64,000 nt of DNA, from assembly GCF_900156285.1 (NCBI RefSeq), contig NZ_FTNC01000001.1:310001-374000 (forward strand), given 5' to 3'. A program made the position numbers and the translations under genes. The first letter of the stretch is position 1. Every line of letters starts with the position of its first letter. This stretch comes from Halanaerobium kushneri. Lineage in GTDB: Bacteria > Bacillota > Halanaerobiia > Halanaerobiales > Halanaerobiaceae. Below are positions 44,859-54,029 of the stretch, piece after piece. The notes beneath the pieces are model-generated. The model ran no database searches, had not been told where the DNA came from, and worked only from the letters and a program-made list of their open reading frames with translations.

Positions 44859-45740
44859 CTAATCAGTATAAATTTCTTTTCCAGTGGAGTTTGCAATTTC
44901 TCTAAATTTTGCAATTAGTTTGGTTGTTTTTGCACCAACTTCACCATTTCCTACTTTACGACTATCTACCTCTACCACCGGAATAACTTCGGCTGCAGTT
45001 CCACTTAAGAAACATTCATCTGCGGTAAAAATGTCATGTCTTGTAAATAGCTCTTCTCTAACTTCTAATCCCATTTCTTCAGCTATTTCAAGTACTACTT
45101 CTCTTTTAGTTCCTTTTAAAATACCCGCATATTTAGGTGGAGTATAAAGAGTCTCTCCATCAATAATAAAGATATTATCACCCGTACATTCTGCAACATA
45201 ACCATCACTATTTAAAATAATAGCCTCCGGTGCATCCTGCATATTGGCTTCAATTCGCGCCATAATATTATTTAAATAATTTAAAGATTTAATTCGGGGA
45301 TTAACCATTTCCGGACCATTCCGACGTGTTGGCACTGTAACAAGTTTTAAACCTGTCTCATATAGTTCTTCTGGATAAAGCTGAATAGCACTGGCAATAA
45401 TTACAACTGTTGGCTTTGGACACTTACGGGGGTCTAAACCCAAATCTCCTTTTCCACGTGAAACTACTACTCTTATGTAAGCATCCCTTAATTCATTAGC
45501 TCTAATTGTTTCTAAAATAGCTGCTTCCATCTCTTCTTTACTCAATGGAATATCAAGCATAATTGTTTTTGCTGACTCATATAATCTTTCAATATGTTCA
45601 TCCATCATAAAAACTCGACCACTGTAGGCTCTAATCCCTTCGAAAATACCATCACCATACAAATAACCATGGTCAAAAACTGAAACCTTTGCCTGATCTT
45701 CCGGAACAATCTCTCCGTTTAAATAAATATTTCTGCTCAC
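44859..45740 (-). CDS. ilvE: branched-chain amino-acid aminotransferase
   Basis: 293-residue fold-type IV PLP enzyme performing the last step to valine, leucine and isoleucine. It contains VSVFDHGYLYGDGIFEGIRAYSG, the Schiff-base Lys in PRIKSLNYLNNIMAR, the conserved Glu in YVAECTGDNIF and FLSGTAAEVIPVVEVD. The start codon is GTG 45740 behind AAGGAGG. It is the first gene after a strong promoter, so it probably leads the ilv-leu operon. D-amino-acid aminotransferase is related but less likely here. Confidence 0.95.
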   Translation of the reverse strand: MSRNIYLNGEIVPEDQAKVSVFDHGYLYGDGIFEGIRAYSGRVFMMDEHIERLYESAKTIMLDIPLSKEEMEAAILETIRANELRDAYIRVVVSRGKGDLGLDPRKCPKPTVVIIASAIQLYPEELYETGLKLVTVPTRRNGPEMVNPRIKSLNYLNNIMARIEANMQDAPEAIILNSDGYVAECTGDNIFIIDGETLYTPPKYAGILKGTKREVVLEIAEEMGLEVREELFTRHDIFTADECFLSGTAAEVIPVVEVDSRKVGNGEVGAKTTKLIAKFREIANSTGKEIYTD

Positions 45741-45836
45741 TACTTTGTCCTCCTTAAATTTATTTTTATTTTTTAATAAAACTGTCAGCTTTTTTACTAT
45801 AGAGATAGCATTATATTTAATATTTATTGTCTATAA

Positions 45837-45865
45837 ATTATATAGTTTTCATTTTGAAAAGTCAA
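45837..45865 (-). promoter_or_regulatory. promoter of the ilvE-ilvD-(ilv-leu) operon
   Basis: Minus strand TTGACT (45865-45860), 17-base spacer, TATAAT (45842-45837), close to consensus. The roughly 90-base leader to ilvE shows no T-box or other recognised element. Confidence 0.88.
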
Positions 45866-45878
45866 GCTTTAGGATAAG

Positions 45879-45902
45879 AAAAAAGCTCCCGGTTAAGGGA
45901 GC
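45879..45902 (-). terminator. terminator of the putative outer-membrane protein gene
   Basis: Minus-strand hairpin GCTCCC / GGGAGC with a six-base loop, followed by TTTTTTC. It lies 19 bases past the stop codon of the upstream gene and just before the ilvE promoter. Confidence 0.9.
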
Positions 45903-45920
45903 AGTAATTTTAAAAATTAT

Positions 45921-46505
45921 TTATTCTTTTTCATTAGCAAATGAGCCTCTAATTTCAAAACCTAAATAATAAATATTATTTAAAGACTCTGTTTCATCAA
46001 TTAATTCATCTGAGTTATTATAATCTCTGTCATTACTTAGACTTCTATTATAACCAAAAAACATTGTCTTATCTTCTTTGAACTCATAATTGATAAAAAG
46101 ATCTAAAAGACTTCCTCTCGACTCATCTATATTTCTATAGTCATCATAAGTATATGTTTCCCACGGCTGATATGCATATTTGCTGTGTAGACTCAAATTA
46201 TCAGATAGAGCCGTATCAAAGACTAAAATATATGCAGTGGTAGTATTATCATAATTATAGTCTTCTGTAGAAGTTGTAAAATCATATTCATTTCTTCCAG
46301 TCTTTATTCGTCCAATAATAGGACTAAATCTATATTCTCCTTTTTTAAGATCTCCTGGATCTAATGGTTTAATATAATCCAACTGCCAGTCAGACATCAA
46401 AATTGAATCTAAACCATAAAAACCCCCAATTTGTGCATAAACAGCACTATTTAAAAGAATACTAAATAATAAAACTAAGCCCACTACAAGTAATTTTTTT
46501 CTCAT
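45921..46505 (-). CDS. putative outer-membrane beta-barrel protein, unknown function
   Basis: 194 residues not assigned to a named family. A clear signal peptide (MRKKLLVVGLVLLFSILLNSAVYA, cleavage after AYA) is followed by alternating polar and aromatic strands such as AYILVFDTALSDNLSLHSKY, LDLFINYEFKEDKTMFFGY and NNIYYLGFEIRGSF. The latter look like amphipathic strands of a small barrel, with acidic loops rich in Asp, Asn and Tyr. Similar proteins appear in diderm bacteria. It has a GGGGGGAG ribosome site, its own terminator and is divergent from the LuxR-type gene. The function is unknown. Confidence 0.65.
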   Translation of the reverse strand: MRKKLLVVGLVLLFSILLNSAVYAQIGGFYGLDSILMSDWQLDYIKPLDPGDLKKGEYRFSPIIGRIKTGRNEYDFTTSTEDYNYDNTTTAYILVFDTALSDNLSLHSKYAYQPWETYTYDDYRNIDESRGSLLDLFINYEFKEDKTMFFGYNRSLSNDRDYNNSDELIDETESLNNIYYLGFEIRGSFANEKE

Positions 46506-46638
46506 AAATACTCCCCCCTTTATTTTTTGCAGGAATTTTGTCGAAAATCCTGAATTATATTATATATTGTATAAAGTATAACATTTTATATTTTAAATTA
46601 ATATTACCCAAAAGTATTATATTTTAGGAGAGATATTT

Positions 46639-47409
46639 ATGAGTTTTAATCAAAAAGAAATAAACTGGAAACTTTTATTTGATTTTATTTATGAAACAGG
46701 TAAAATAGTTGATCTTCAATTCTATTCTTATAATTTTTTAAAAAAATTAAATAATATAATTCCTTTTTATGGAGCTAATTTTTTTCTTTTTGATGAAAAT
46801 GAAGATTTATTACAGGATCCAATTTGTTTTAATATCAGTAAATTAGCACTTAATTCCTATAATGATTATTACCATAAACTTGACGACATAAGAAAAATTG
46901 CCTTTAATCAAGTTGAACCAATTAGAAGCACTGATCTAATGAATTATAAAAGTTGGAGTAAAACAGAATACTTCAATGATTTTCTGGCTAAAAATAATCT
47001 TTATTACTCATGTGGAATAGATATTCATTTTGAAAATAAACTGTTGGGAACAATAAGCCTTTTTAGAAGCCAGAAAGATAACAATTTTACTTTAACTGAT
47101 TTAATTTATTTAGAATTAATAAGTAAGCAATGCTCTAACCATTTACACAAATTATTTACCATTGAAAATTTAAAAAATAAAAAGTCTAAGAGAAAAAATA
47201 GTTTATTGAAAATCGCAGCCAATAGGTACAATCTTACTAATAGAGAAAGGGAAGTTTTAAAATTACTTATTGAAGGTAAAAATAATCAGGAAATAGCTGA
47301 AAATCTTTTTATTTCAGTAAATACAATAAAAAAACACCTCAGTAATATTTTTAATAAAACTGAGGTGAATAACAGAACTGAACTTACTTCTATGATTTTT
47401 AAATTTTAA
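46639..47409 (+). CDS. LuxR-family transcriptional regulator with GAF-like sensor domain
   Basis: 256 residues. The C-terminal 60 residues form a LuxR/FixJ helix-turn-helix (LTNREREVLKLLIEGKNNQE then SVNTIKKHLSNIFNKTEV). Residues 1 to about 175 have a GAF-like alternation (PFYGANFFLFDENEDLL, YYSCGIDIHFENKLLGTISL) and could sense a small molecule. No receiver domain is seen. It is the only forward protein gene in the window and is divergent from the putative barrel gene and convergent with pilus cluster 2. It is well placed to regulate one of them, but targets are unknown. Confidence 0.85.
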   Translation: MSFNQKEINWKLLFDFIYETGKIVDLQFYSYNFLKKLNNIIPFYGANFFLFDENEDLLQDPICFNISKLALNSYNDYYHKLDDIRKIAFNQVEPIRSTDLMNYKSWSKTEYFNDFLAKNNLYYSCGIDIHFENKLLGTISLFRSQKDNNFTLTDLIYLELISKQCSNHLHKLFTIENLKNKKSKRKNSLLKIAANRYNLTNREREVLKLLIEGKNNQEIAENLFISVNTIKKHLSNIFNKTEVNNRTELTSMIFKF

Positions 47410-47448
47410 TATTATCATCAAATAAATTTAAATTATCATATATCGATG

Positions 47449-47473
47449 CTTAATTTATTATTAAGTCTTTTTT
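47449..47473 (+). terminator. AT-rich terminator of the LuxR-type gene
   Basis: CTTAAT / ATTAAG stem with TTATT loop followed by TCTTTTTT, in the 62-base gap between the convergent LuxR-type and secretin genes. The stem is weak because it is almost all A-T. Confidence 0.5.
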
Positions 47474-49313
47474 ATTCTTTATTTAAAATCGCTTCTAATT
47501 CTTCAGGAGTTAACTCCTCAAATTCCTTTTCAGACTTGTTACTATATTCTTCAAGTATTTCATCTTTAGTTTTTTCATTAGATTTATTTTTTTCGAGATT
47601 TACTTCATTTTCATTATTAACCTTTTCATTTTTATTATCTTCTGGATCTTCATTAAGATTCAAATCGGTAGAAATTAAATGTTTAGAATTATTAATTCCT
47701 TCTCCATGTTTTAATATTTTGGGCCTGACAAAAATAATTAACTCTGTTCTATCATTTTCATCCAACCTCGACTTAAATAGTTCTCCTATAATAGGTATAT
47801 CTCCAAGTAATGGAATTTTGGTTACTGAACCATTTTTTTCGGTTTGAATTAAACCTCCAATGGCAAACATTTCACCATCCTGTAATCTTAATTTAGTTTT
47901 TACACTCCTAGTACTGGTAGCAGGTGGAACCTGTGAATCAGGATTAATTCTTGTAAAATTACTCACTTCAGGTTCAATACTTAACTCGACCTCATTATTT
48001 TCAGTTATCCAGGGAGTAAATAGAACTTTTACTCCAGCTTCAGCATATTCATAAGTTATACTGCTTGAACCATCATCGTTTATTTCTTTTACCGGATATG
48101 GTTCTTCATCTAAAATAGACATAGTAGCTTCTTCCCCATTTAAAGTCATTAATCGAGGATTTGCTAATGTTACAGAATTACTGTTCTGATCTAAAAGTCT
48201 AAATAGCTCTGGCCAGGTATAATTAATTCCATCAATATTTCCATCAGAATCTTTTTCAAATTCTATTGTTGAAAAGTTTTCGAGACTGTCAATACCAATC
48301 TCTCTCGATAAATCAGCTCCAATTTCTTCTACTCTAATTTCAATCATTACTTGATACTGAGGTACATTAATTTTTTTAACAAGATTCACTACATTATTCA
48401 ACTTATTTTTAGCTCCATTAATTATTATCTCTTTGCGCTTTGCATTAACATGAAGCTTAATATCTGGATAAAATTTTTCCACTATTTCGGTAATCTGTTC
48501 TGTATCAACATAATCAACTCTAATATTTCTTGTTTCTGGTTCTAAACTATTATCATAAGTTTTGGCCATTGAGATTGCAGCTTCAACATCCTCTTTATTT
48601 CCACTGATAATAATTTTATTTGTTAAAGGATTTGATCTAATTGAAAGTTTAGAATTAATATTTTTTAATTTATCACTTAAATCTGATATTTCAGCATTAA
48701 TAACCTGATAACTATTAATATACTTTTCTTCTTTGGCTTCCTCAGCAGCTTTTACAGATTCTGCCTGGGCAATTTCTTTTTCTTTCTTTTCCTGAATCAC
48801 TGCTGACGAATCAAGTCGATTAATCATTTCCTTAATTTCATTAATCCTTGATTCTTCACCTTTTAAAATAAATTGTCTTCTAACTGAGTCAGCTGTAATC
48901 TGAGTTTCAGGGAAAATTTCTCTAACAATAGTCCCAATATTATCAAAGTCAGCAGATTCCACCTTTACAAATTCTGTTTTAATATTTGCATAAATACTAT
49001 CAAGTCTTTCAGGTGCCGCAACCACGACAGTATTTTCGTCCCATTTGTAGCTTAACGCTCGAGTTTGAGTAATTAAATCAAGAGATTTTTCAAACGTAAT
49101 ATCTTTTAGACTAACTGTAATATTACCTGATACGTTACTGTCAGTAATTAAATTAACATCTGCAACTTCTGCAATGGCACGTAAAACATCTACAACCTCA
49201 GTATTTTTAAAAGACATATTTTCAATCTTATCCTGTGGTCCTGCCATAACCCCCAAGGAAAAAGCAAAAACAAAAACCAAAGTAAAAATAAGTAATCTCT
49301 TTTTATATTTCAT
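47472..49313 (-). CDS. pilQ: secretin PilQ, cluster 2
   Basis: 613 residues from ATG 49313 (GGAGGGG six bases upstream). It has a signal peptide (LLIFTLVFVFAFSLGVMA), an STN-like domain (MSFKNTEVVDVLRAIAEVAD), two or more N1-type repeats (TEFVKVESADFDNIGTIV; YVDTEQITEIVEKFYPDI) and the secretin domain with LANPRLMTLNGEEA, RSVKTKLRLQDGEMFAIGGL and PLLGDIPIIGELFKS. A highly charged 60-residue tail ends in FEELTPEELEAILNKE, echoed in the cluster 1 secretin. It forms the outer-membrane pore through which the pilus emerges. Last gene of the c-di-GMP-linked operon. Confidence 0.94.
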   Translation of the reverse strand: MKYKKRLLIFTLVFVFAFSLGVMAGPQDKIENMSFKNTEVVDVLRAIAEVADVNLITDSNVSGNITVSLKDITFEKSLDLITQTRALSYKWDENTVVVAAPERLDSIYANIKTEFVKVESADFDNIGTIVREIFPETQITADSVRRQFILKGEESRINEIKEMINRLDSSAVIQEKKEKEIAQAESVKAAEEAKEEKYINSYQVINAEISDLSDKLKNINSKLSIRSNPLTNKIIISGNKEDVEAAISMAKTYDNSLEPETRNIRVDYVDTEQITEIVEKFYPDIKLHVNAKRKEIIINGAKNKLNNVVNLVKKINVPQYQVMIEIRVEEIGADLSREIGIDSLENFSTIEFEKDSDGNIDGINYTWPELFRLLDQNSNSVTLANPRLMTLNGEEATMSILDEEPYPVKEINDDGSSSITYEYAEAGVKVLFTPWITENNEVELSIEPEVSNFTRINPDSQVPPATSTRSVKTKLRLQDGEMFAIGGLIQTEKNGSVTKIPLLGDIPIIGELFKSRLDENDRTELIIFVRPKILKHGEGINNSKHLISTDLNLNEDPEDNKNEKVNNENEVNLEKNKSNEKTKDEILEEYSNKSEKEFEELTPEELEAILNKE

Positions 49314-49770
49314 CAACTTCCCCTCCAATCTTTAACCGAAGTTTAAATCCGCGATTTTGAACTATCACACTTTCTTTTTCTATAGAGATAATCTGATAAT
49401 CATTTTCTTTATAATTTCCACGGATAAGTTTCATACTTCCTCCGGTATTTAGCAGTGCAACTTTTTCTTTATTACTGCTGATAATTCCATTTAAAGAAAA
49501 TGGAAGTTCTTTTTTTACATCTTCAACTGTTATTTTAGGTGGTGCAAATTTAGTTGTTTGTCCACTGCCAGAATTTTGAACTGCTTTGTTCTGATTCTTT
49601 GGAACAGTATCCTGGTCTGCTTCAATTTTAGGTTCTGAAAATTCAATAAAAGGATTTCTAAATTCTTTCCCACTATAAATTTCTTGATTTTGATTTTCAG
49701 CAAGGACAGAAAAAGAAGAAATAAATATTATCAAAACTAAAATAAATATTATTAAAATATTATCCTTCAT
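49303..49770 (-). CDS. PilP-like pilus assembly protein, cluster 2
   Basis: 155 residues from ATG 49770, with AAAGGGG inside the pilO end as ribosome site; an upstream in-frame start has none. The N-terminal hydrophobic segment (ILIIFILVLIIFISSFSVLA) may be a cleaved signal or an anchor. A Pro/Asn/Gln linker (NPFIEFSEPKIEA ... NKAVQNSGSGQ) leads to a small beta domain (LPFSLNGIISSNKEKVALLN) like PilP/GspC. It overlaps pilQ by eleven bases, consistent with docking on the secretin. Confidence 0.75.
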   Translation of the reverse strand: MKDNILIIFILVLIIFISSFSVLAENQNQEIYSGKEFRNPFIEFSEPKIEADQDTVPKNQNKAVQNSGSGQTTKFAPPKITVEDVKKELPFSLNGIISSNKEKVALLNTGGSMKLIRGNYKENDYQIISIEKESVIVQNRGFKLRLKIGGEVDEI

Positions 49771-50314
49771 CTGTCTCAACCCCTTTACGTAATAATTTCT
49801 CATCTACAAGGCGGTCATGGTATAGAGCTTTCATCGAAATCAAAACTCCCTGCTCACTTCTGCTTATATTGACATCTCTAAATTCAAACCAGTAATTCCA
49901 CTCTTTAAAATCTTCCAATAGATTACTAACTTCTCTAAAACCTCCTGTAATATTGACCGACATCGAAATATTATCCTGATTTTCCGTTGGTCGATATAAT
50001 TTTAATTCTAAATTATTTGCTTTAGCAATTTCCCTAAAATCAATTAATAAATCAATAATATCTTTATCTATATATTCTCCTCTACTCTCAATTTCAGCTA
50101 TAATGTTCTTATATTCTTCTTTAATTTCTGGTAATCTTCTAGCAAAAGACATTGCTATATCTAAACGATTTTCTCTATTATTTCTCTGATTCTTTAAAAC
50201 AGATATTTCATTTTTTAAAGGTTGATAAAAATAAAAATAGTAAACTGCAATGAGGGCAATCACAAATGCTAAAACTAGTAATACTTTCTCTCTTCTACTT
50301 AAATTATTAAACAT
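49760..50314 (-). CDS. pilO: PilO-like pilus assembly protein, cluster 2
   Basis: 184 residues from ATG 50314, one base after the pilN stop, with GAGGGGG as ribosome site. It shows a transmembrane helix (VLLVLAFVIALIAVYYFYFY), coiled coil (FLKNQ-type repeats) and a C-terminal ferredoxin-like domain with LYRPTENQDNISMSVNI and FREVSNLLEDFKEWNYWF. This is the PilO layout. It partners PilN and PilP in the inner-membrane alignment complex. Confidence 0.85.
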   Translation of the reverse strand: MFNNLSRREKVLLVLAFVIALIAVYYFYFYQPLKNEISVLKNQRNNRENRLDIAMSFARRLPEIKEEYKNIIAEIESRGEYIDKDIIDLLIDFREIAKANNLELKLYRPTENQDNISMSVNITGGFREVSNLLEDFKEWNYWFEFRDVNISRSEQGVLISMKALYHDRLVDEKLLRKGVETDEG

Positions 50315-50315
50315 C

Positions 50316-50822
50316 TTATTCGCCCCCCTCAACTAAATCAGCAGTAATAATAAAACTTACTACCTCCTGTTTTTCAAGTGTATTTAAATTTACATTACTA
50401 AAATATGGAGATTCAATTAACGATTGTCTGAATTCTCTTAATTCTTCACCAACTATAGTTCTACCTCTAATATTTAAAGAACCCTGTTGTAAAGAAAAAT
50501 TATCAATAACACCACGTAATGGTGTTATATAACCAAGAGCTTCAATGGGACCATCCCAGTTATAATTAGGTACTGTAGGAGTTTCCTTCAATTCTTTTAC
50601 TACTTCTTCGTACTCTTTAAACTCCTCTTCTAAAGGTAAATAATATTCTAAACGACTTTCAATATTATTTATCTGGCTCTGCAAATACTTACTTTCTGAA
50701 ATTAGAGAATACTGAATAATTCCAATCATCATGATTGGAATCAAAACAGATAATAATAATGCAACTCCAAAAAAATCAAAAGTTATTTTCTTTTTTTCCT
50801 CTTTTATTAGATTAATCCTCAT
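50316..50822 (-). CDS. pilN: PilN-like pilus assembly protein, cluster 2
   Basis: 168 residues. The N-terminus MRINLIKEEKKK is a typical PilM-binding start. A transmembrane helix (FFGVALLLSVLIPIMMIGII), coiled coil and a C-terminal domain (GVIDNFSLQQGSLNIRGRTI) follow. It overlaps pilM by eleven bases and sits in the standard order M-N-O-P-Q. Confidence 0.87.
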   Translation of the reverse strand: MRINLIKEEKKKITFDFFGVALLLSVLIPIMMIGIIQYSLISESKYLQSQINNIESRLEYYLPLEEEFKEYEEVVKELKETPTVPNYNWDGPIEALGYITPLRGVIDNFSLQQGSLNIRGRTIVGEELREFRQSLIESPYFSNVNLNTLEKQEVVSFIITADLVEGGE

Positions 50823-51906
50823 CTGCTATCACCTCACTCACTCCGAGGCCAATAGCCACTGCAAGTTCATTTTTGCATTCCTCACAATATTTATCATGTT
50901 TAATCGCATAATTTGTATTAATAAAAGGATCTATTTCAATAATTTCTATATCTAAATCCTCCCTCAATAACTCTCTTAAACCTTTAAGTTTTGATCCACC
51001 ACCAGTTATAAATACTTTAGTTATTTCCTGGCCTCTATTTCTTGTATTAAAATAATCAAATGATCTGGTTAATTCTGCAGACAAGGTAGAAGCCAGTTCA
51101 TTTAAACGATTATCTTCACCCAGTGCTATATCTAATTGAATTTCATCGATTAATTCCTGCTGGTTTTTATCTTCAGTTTCATCAGCACCTAAACCTTCTT
51201 CAAATTTTCTTTCTTCCGCAGCATCATACTCATTGCCCTGTATTTCCATTAAAGTTTGAGTAAAGTGATTACCACCAGTATCAATTGTGCGAGATAAATA
51301 AATATTATTCTTATCAGCAATTGTAATTTGAGTTGCGGAAAAACCAATATCGATCACAGCAATAATATTATCACATAAATTTTGATATTCAAGTAATGAA
51401 ATTAAAGCCATAGGTTGTGTGTTAACAACAGATACTTTAATATTATTTCTTTCAAATGGAGCTAAAAGATTATCAATAATATTTTTCTTGACTGCTGAAA
51501 TTAAATATTTAACTGTATCTTCGTCTTCTTCCACCTTAAAAAAATCAATTGCAGCATTTTCAACCGGATAAGGAATTTGCTCATCAGCTTCCCATTTTAA
51601 AGACTCCTTAATCTCCTTTTTATCCATCTTAGGCATCTCAATGTTACGAATCAAAAGTTCATTACTCGGGACTGCCGTAATAATATAATTGGTTTTTTTC
51701 TTAAATTGATCTAGTATATTTTTAATTTCTGCAGCCAGTAAAGATTCGTCCTTAATCACTCCATCTGCAATTGTATCGCGAGGCAGCTTCTGCAGCTTGG
51801 TATCAAGAATCTTAAAACTTTTATCTCTGGTATTCTTAATCTGTGCTGCTTTTAAAGCATAAGTACCAACATCAATACAGGTATAAATATTATTTTTAAA
51901 AAACAT
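50812..51906 (-). CDS. pilM: PilM, actin-like pilus assembly ATPase, cluster 2
   Basis: 364 residues from ATG 51906 (GGGGTGG five bases upstream). The actin-like nucleotide site is visible as CIDVGTYALKAAQI (phosphate 1), AVIDIGFSATQITIAD (phosphate 2) and VFITGGGSKLKGLRELL (adenosine). SRTIDTGGNHFTQTLM is typical of PilM. It links cytoplasmic motor parts to PilN. A late pair of cysteines (CEEC) is unusual, but its meaning is unknown. Confidence 0.93.
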   Translation of the reverse strand: MFFKNNIYTCIDVGTYALKAAQIKNTRDKSFKILDTKLQKLPRDTIADGVIKDESLLAAEIKNILDQFKKKTNYIITAVPSNELLIRNIEMPKMDKKEIKESLKWEADEQIPYPVENAAIDFFKVEEDEDTVKYLISAVKKNIIDNLLAPFERNNIKVSVVNTQPMALISLLEYQNLCDNIIAVIDIGFSATQITIADKNNIYLSRTIDTGGNHFTQTLMEIQGNEYDAAEERKFEEGLGADETEDKNQQELIDEIQLDIALGEDNRLNELASTLSAELTRSFDYFNTRNRGQEITKVFITGGGSKLKGLRELLREDLDIEIIEIDPFINTNYAIKHDKYCEECKNELAVAIGLGVSEVIADED

Positions 51907-51930
51907 TTTGCCCACCCCATTTCTACACTT

Positions 51931-53076
51931 TTATAATTCATTCCAGCTTATAATATTAGACACTGTATACTCTCCTGAACCCTCCTCTAAAGATATCTTC
52001 TCATTTAAACGATCATAAGCTGTTCTGTTATAGATAAAATCACCATCTTCAACTGCATTTGGATTACCCACATCAAATGTTCCCTCTGCATAAATAATCC
52101 CTTCTGTATAGGGTAAATTGCCGTTATTTTCCATGTAAATATCTCCCTCAGAATAAATAAACCCCTTAACAGAATTACTATTACCAAAAAATATGTTTCC
52201 TTTGACAATAATAGAATAAAAGTCATCGGTTCCCACGTTAATCTGAACATTATTACCAATTTTTAAATTCCCATAAATAACTAACAAACCATTTCCATCA
52301 AAATTATGATTTAGTTCAACATCACCATAAATATGAGTCTCCTTTGGAGTCCCATTATTATCTAATAAATAGCTATAATCATCTTCATCCACCACAGATA
52401 AAGTATCAATATCAGGAAATGAAGGTGTATTGCTATAATAATCCAGACCTTCAAAACTTCCAGTGTCCATAGAATTATCTTTTTCTGCAAGTGCAATATT
52501 AAAATCCGCCTCAAAATAACTTGAAATATTAGCATAGCTTTTATAAATCGGTTCCCCTGATAAATAAGTAATCTCCTTATTTTTCGTAGCTTCAATTACT
52601 GGAGCTGCAATATTACCATCTACTGTAATATTATTTCCATAAGTTATTTTATTAGCAGTAATTGCGTTTGTAAAAGCATCTAATAATATCGGATATTCTA
52701 CTGATACACCTTTTTCGATATCATTACTTTTGGCAGTAGAATTAAATATTATTGTATTAGTATTAACTAACCAATTTAAAGAAAGTAGTTCTGAATTACT
52801 GAATTTTTGATTAAACTTATTTAAATCATCTTCTGAAATTGAATTATTGGTGATTTTTTCATCTGAATCTTTATAATTTAAAAAACTAAAAATTTCTGTC
52901 CCAAAAGCAACTCCACTTTCAGCAGTATAGAAAGCTCTACTTGAATCTCTATTATTTCTATAAAATGATAATTGAGAGGAAATTAGGTTAGTCATGATTC
53001 CAACTAAAATTAAAAGCGCTGCAAGAATAACAATCCCCAGTACCAGAACATATCCATTCTCATTATTAACTTTCAT
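51931..53076 (-). CDS. PilX-like pilin with beta-solenoid-like C-terminal domain (copy B), cluster 2
   Basis: 381 residues. The PilX-like start NENGYVLVLGIVILAALLIL is followed by AFYTAESGVAFG. The C-terminal half is built of short repeats of the type GLLVIYGNLKIGNN, IIVKGNIFFGNS, GFIYSEGDIYMEN and GIIYAEGTFDVGN, which read as successive turns of a beta-solenoid. It ends in SNIISWNEL. The gene 54030-55214 encodes a relative with the same layout and a matching ISWxE ending. It is likely a minor or tip pilin. Confidence 0.75.
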   Translation of the reverse strand: MKVNNENGYVLVLGIVILAALLILVGIMTNLISSQLSFYRNNRDSSRAFYTAESGVAFGTEIFSFLNYKDSDEKITNNSISEDDLNKFNQKFSNSELLSLNWLVNTNTIIFNSTAKSNDIEKGVSVEYPILLDAFTNAITANKITYGNNITVDGNIAAPVIEATKNKEITYLSGEPIYKSYANISSYFEADFNIALAEKDNSMDTGSFEGLDYYSNTPSFPDIDTLSVVDEDDYSYLLDNNGTPKETHIYGDVELNHNFDGNGLLVIYGNLKIGNNVQINVGTDDFYSIIVKGNIFFGNSNSVKGFIYSEGDIYMENNGNLPYTEGIIYAEGTFDVGNPNAVEDGDFIYNRTAYDRLNEKISLEEGSGEYTVSNIISWNEL

Positions 53077-53100
53077 AATACCTCATCCTCCTCATGATAA

Positions 53101-53562
53101 CTATTGGACTCGGGGATAAAAAACATTTGTAAAAGTAAAAACCGCTGTTTTGCTTGGATTAAAGATTTTTGCATCTAAATATAATTTATTATCATTTATA
53201 GTAAAAATAATTTCTTGAAATTCTAAATCACTAATTTTTCTAATATTAGAACCGTTATCTATAACTAAATTATTACCAGTTAAATAATAGCTCGTATTAG
53301 AATTAATAACCAATTCATTATTATTAATGATAGTTAAATCTGATATTTGAAGTGGTCTAATAGAATGAGCAAGCCGGGAATAAACTAAATCTTGAGCTCT
53401 CTGAACTTCAATTCTTTCATTATTAAAATTTAATACTTTTACGCCCTGAAAATAAGCAGAATAAATTGCAGTAGATATTATTCCTAAAATAGCAATTATT
53501 AAAATGATTTCAATTAAGGTGATTCCTTTCTGAGTAAAAAATAACTTTTTCATATTTTTCAC
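53101..53562 (-). CDS. prepilin-type protein, PilW-like, cluster 2
   Basis: 153 residues with prepilin motif QKG|ITLIEIILIIAILGIIS; mature residue 1 is Ile rather than Phe. The C-terminal domain (RAQDLVYSRLAHSIRPLQIS ... EFQEIIFTINDNKLYLDAKI) resembles the PilW/GspJ group. It overlaps the PilV-like gene by four bases. Probable minor pilin. Confidence 0.82.
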   Translation of the reverse strand: MKNMKKLFFTQKGITLIEIILIIAILGIISTAIYSAYFQGVKVLNFNNERIEVQRAQDLVYSRLAHSIRPLQISDLTIINNNELVINSNTSYYLTGNNLVIDNGSNIRKISDLEFQEIIFTINDNKLYLDAKIFNPSKTAVFTFTNVFYPRVQ

Positions 53563-54008
53563 CCTACCCTCAAGAAAGTTTCTACTGAATAATTATTATT
53601 TCCATTATTCCAGCTTATATCTATTACAACTAATCGAATATCATTTAAATAAACATCTGTAGTCTGATCTATATTGGTAAAATCGTTATACTCTATAAGA
53701 TTTTGATCTAAATATTTTAAAGTCATTTCTAGATCATAATCATCAGCATATAAAGTATAGTTACTGCTTAAATTACTTTCGATCTCACTCTCTAAATTAT
53801 CCAAATCACTCTGAGTTTTATATTCCCCAGTCTTAAGCACCTCGATAGTATTATTAACAATATCATGAGATTGAGATAAAACTTCACTTTGACTTATATG
53901 ACCAATACTATTAGTAAAATAATTTGAAATTGGAAAAAATGCTATTGTTAAAATTACAATAGCTGCCATAACTTCCACAAGACTGAACCCACTACATTTT
54001 TTATTCAT
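53559..54008 (-). CDS. prepilin-type protein, PilV-like, cluster 2
   Basis: 149 residues, CSG|FSLVEVMAAIVILTIAFF, cleaved after Gly7. It has an acidic, Asn-rich C-terminal domain (YADDYDLEMTLKYLDQNLIE; RLVVIDISWNNGNNNYSVET). It is one of a V-W-X minor-pilin set placed between two PilX-like genes. Confidence 0.82.
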   Translation of the reverse strand: MNKKCSGFSLVEVMAAIVILTIAFFPISNYFTNSIGHISQSEVLSQSHDIVNNTIEVLKTGEYKTQSDLDNLESEIESNLSSNYTLYADDYDLEMTLKYLDQNLIEYNDFTNIDQTTDVYLNDIRLVVIDISWNNGNNNYSVETFLRVG

Positions 54009-54029
54009 TTTATCAGCCTTCTTTCTTAA

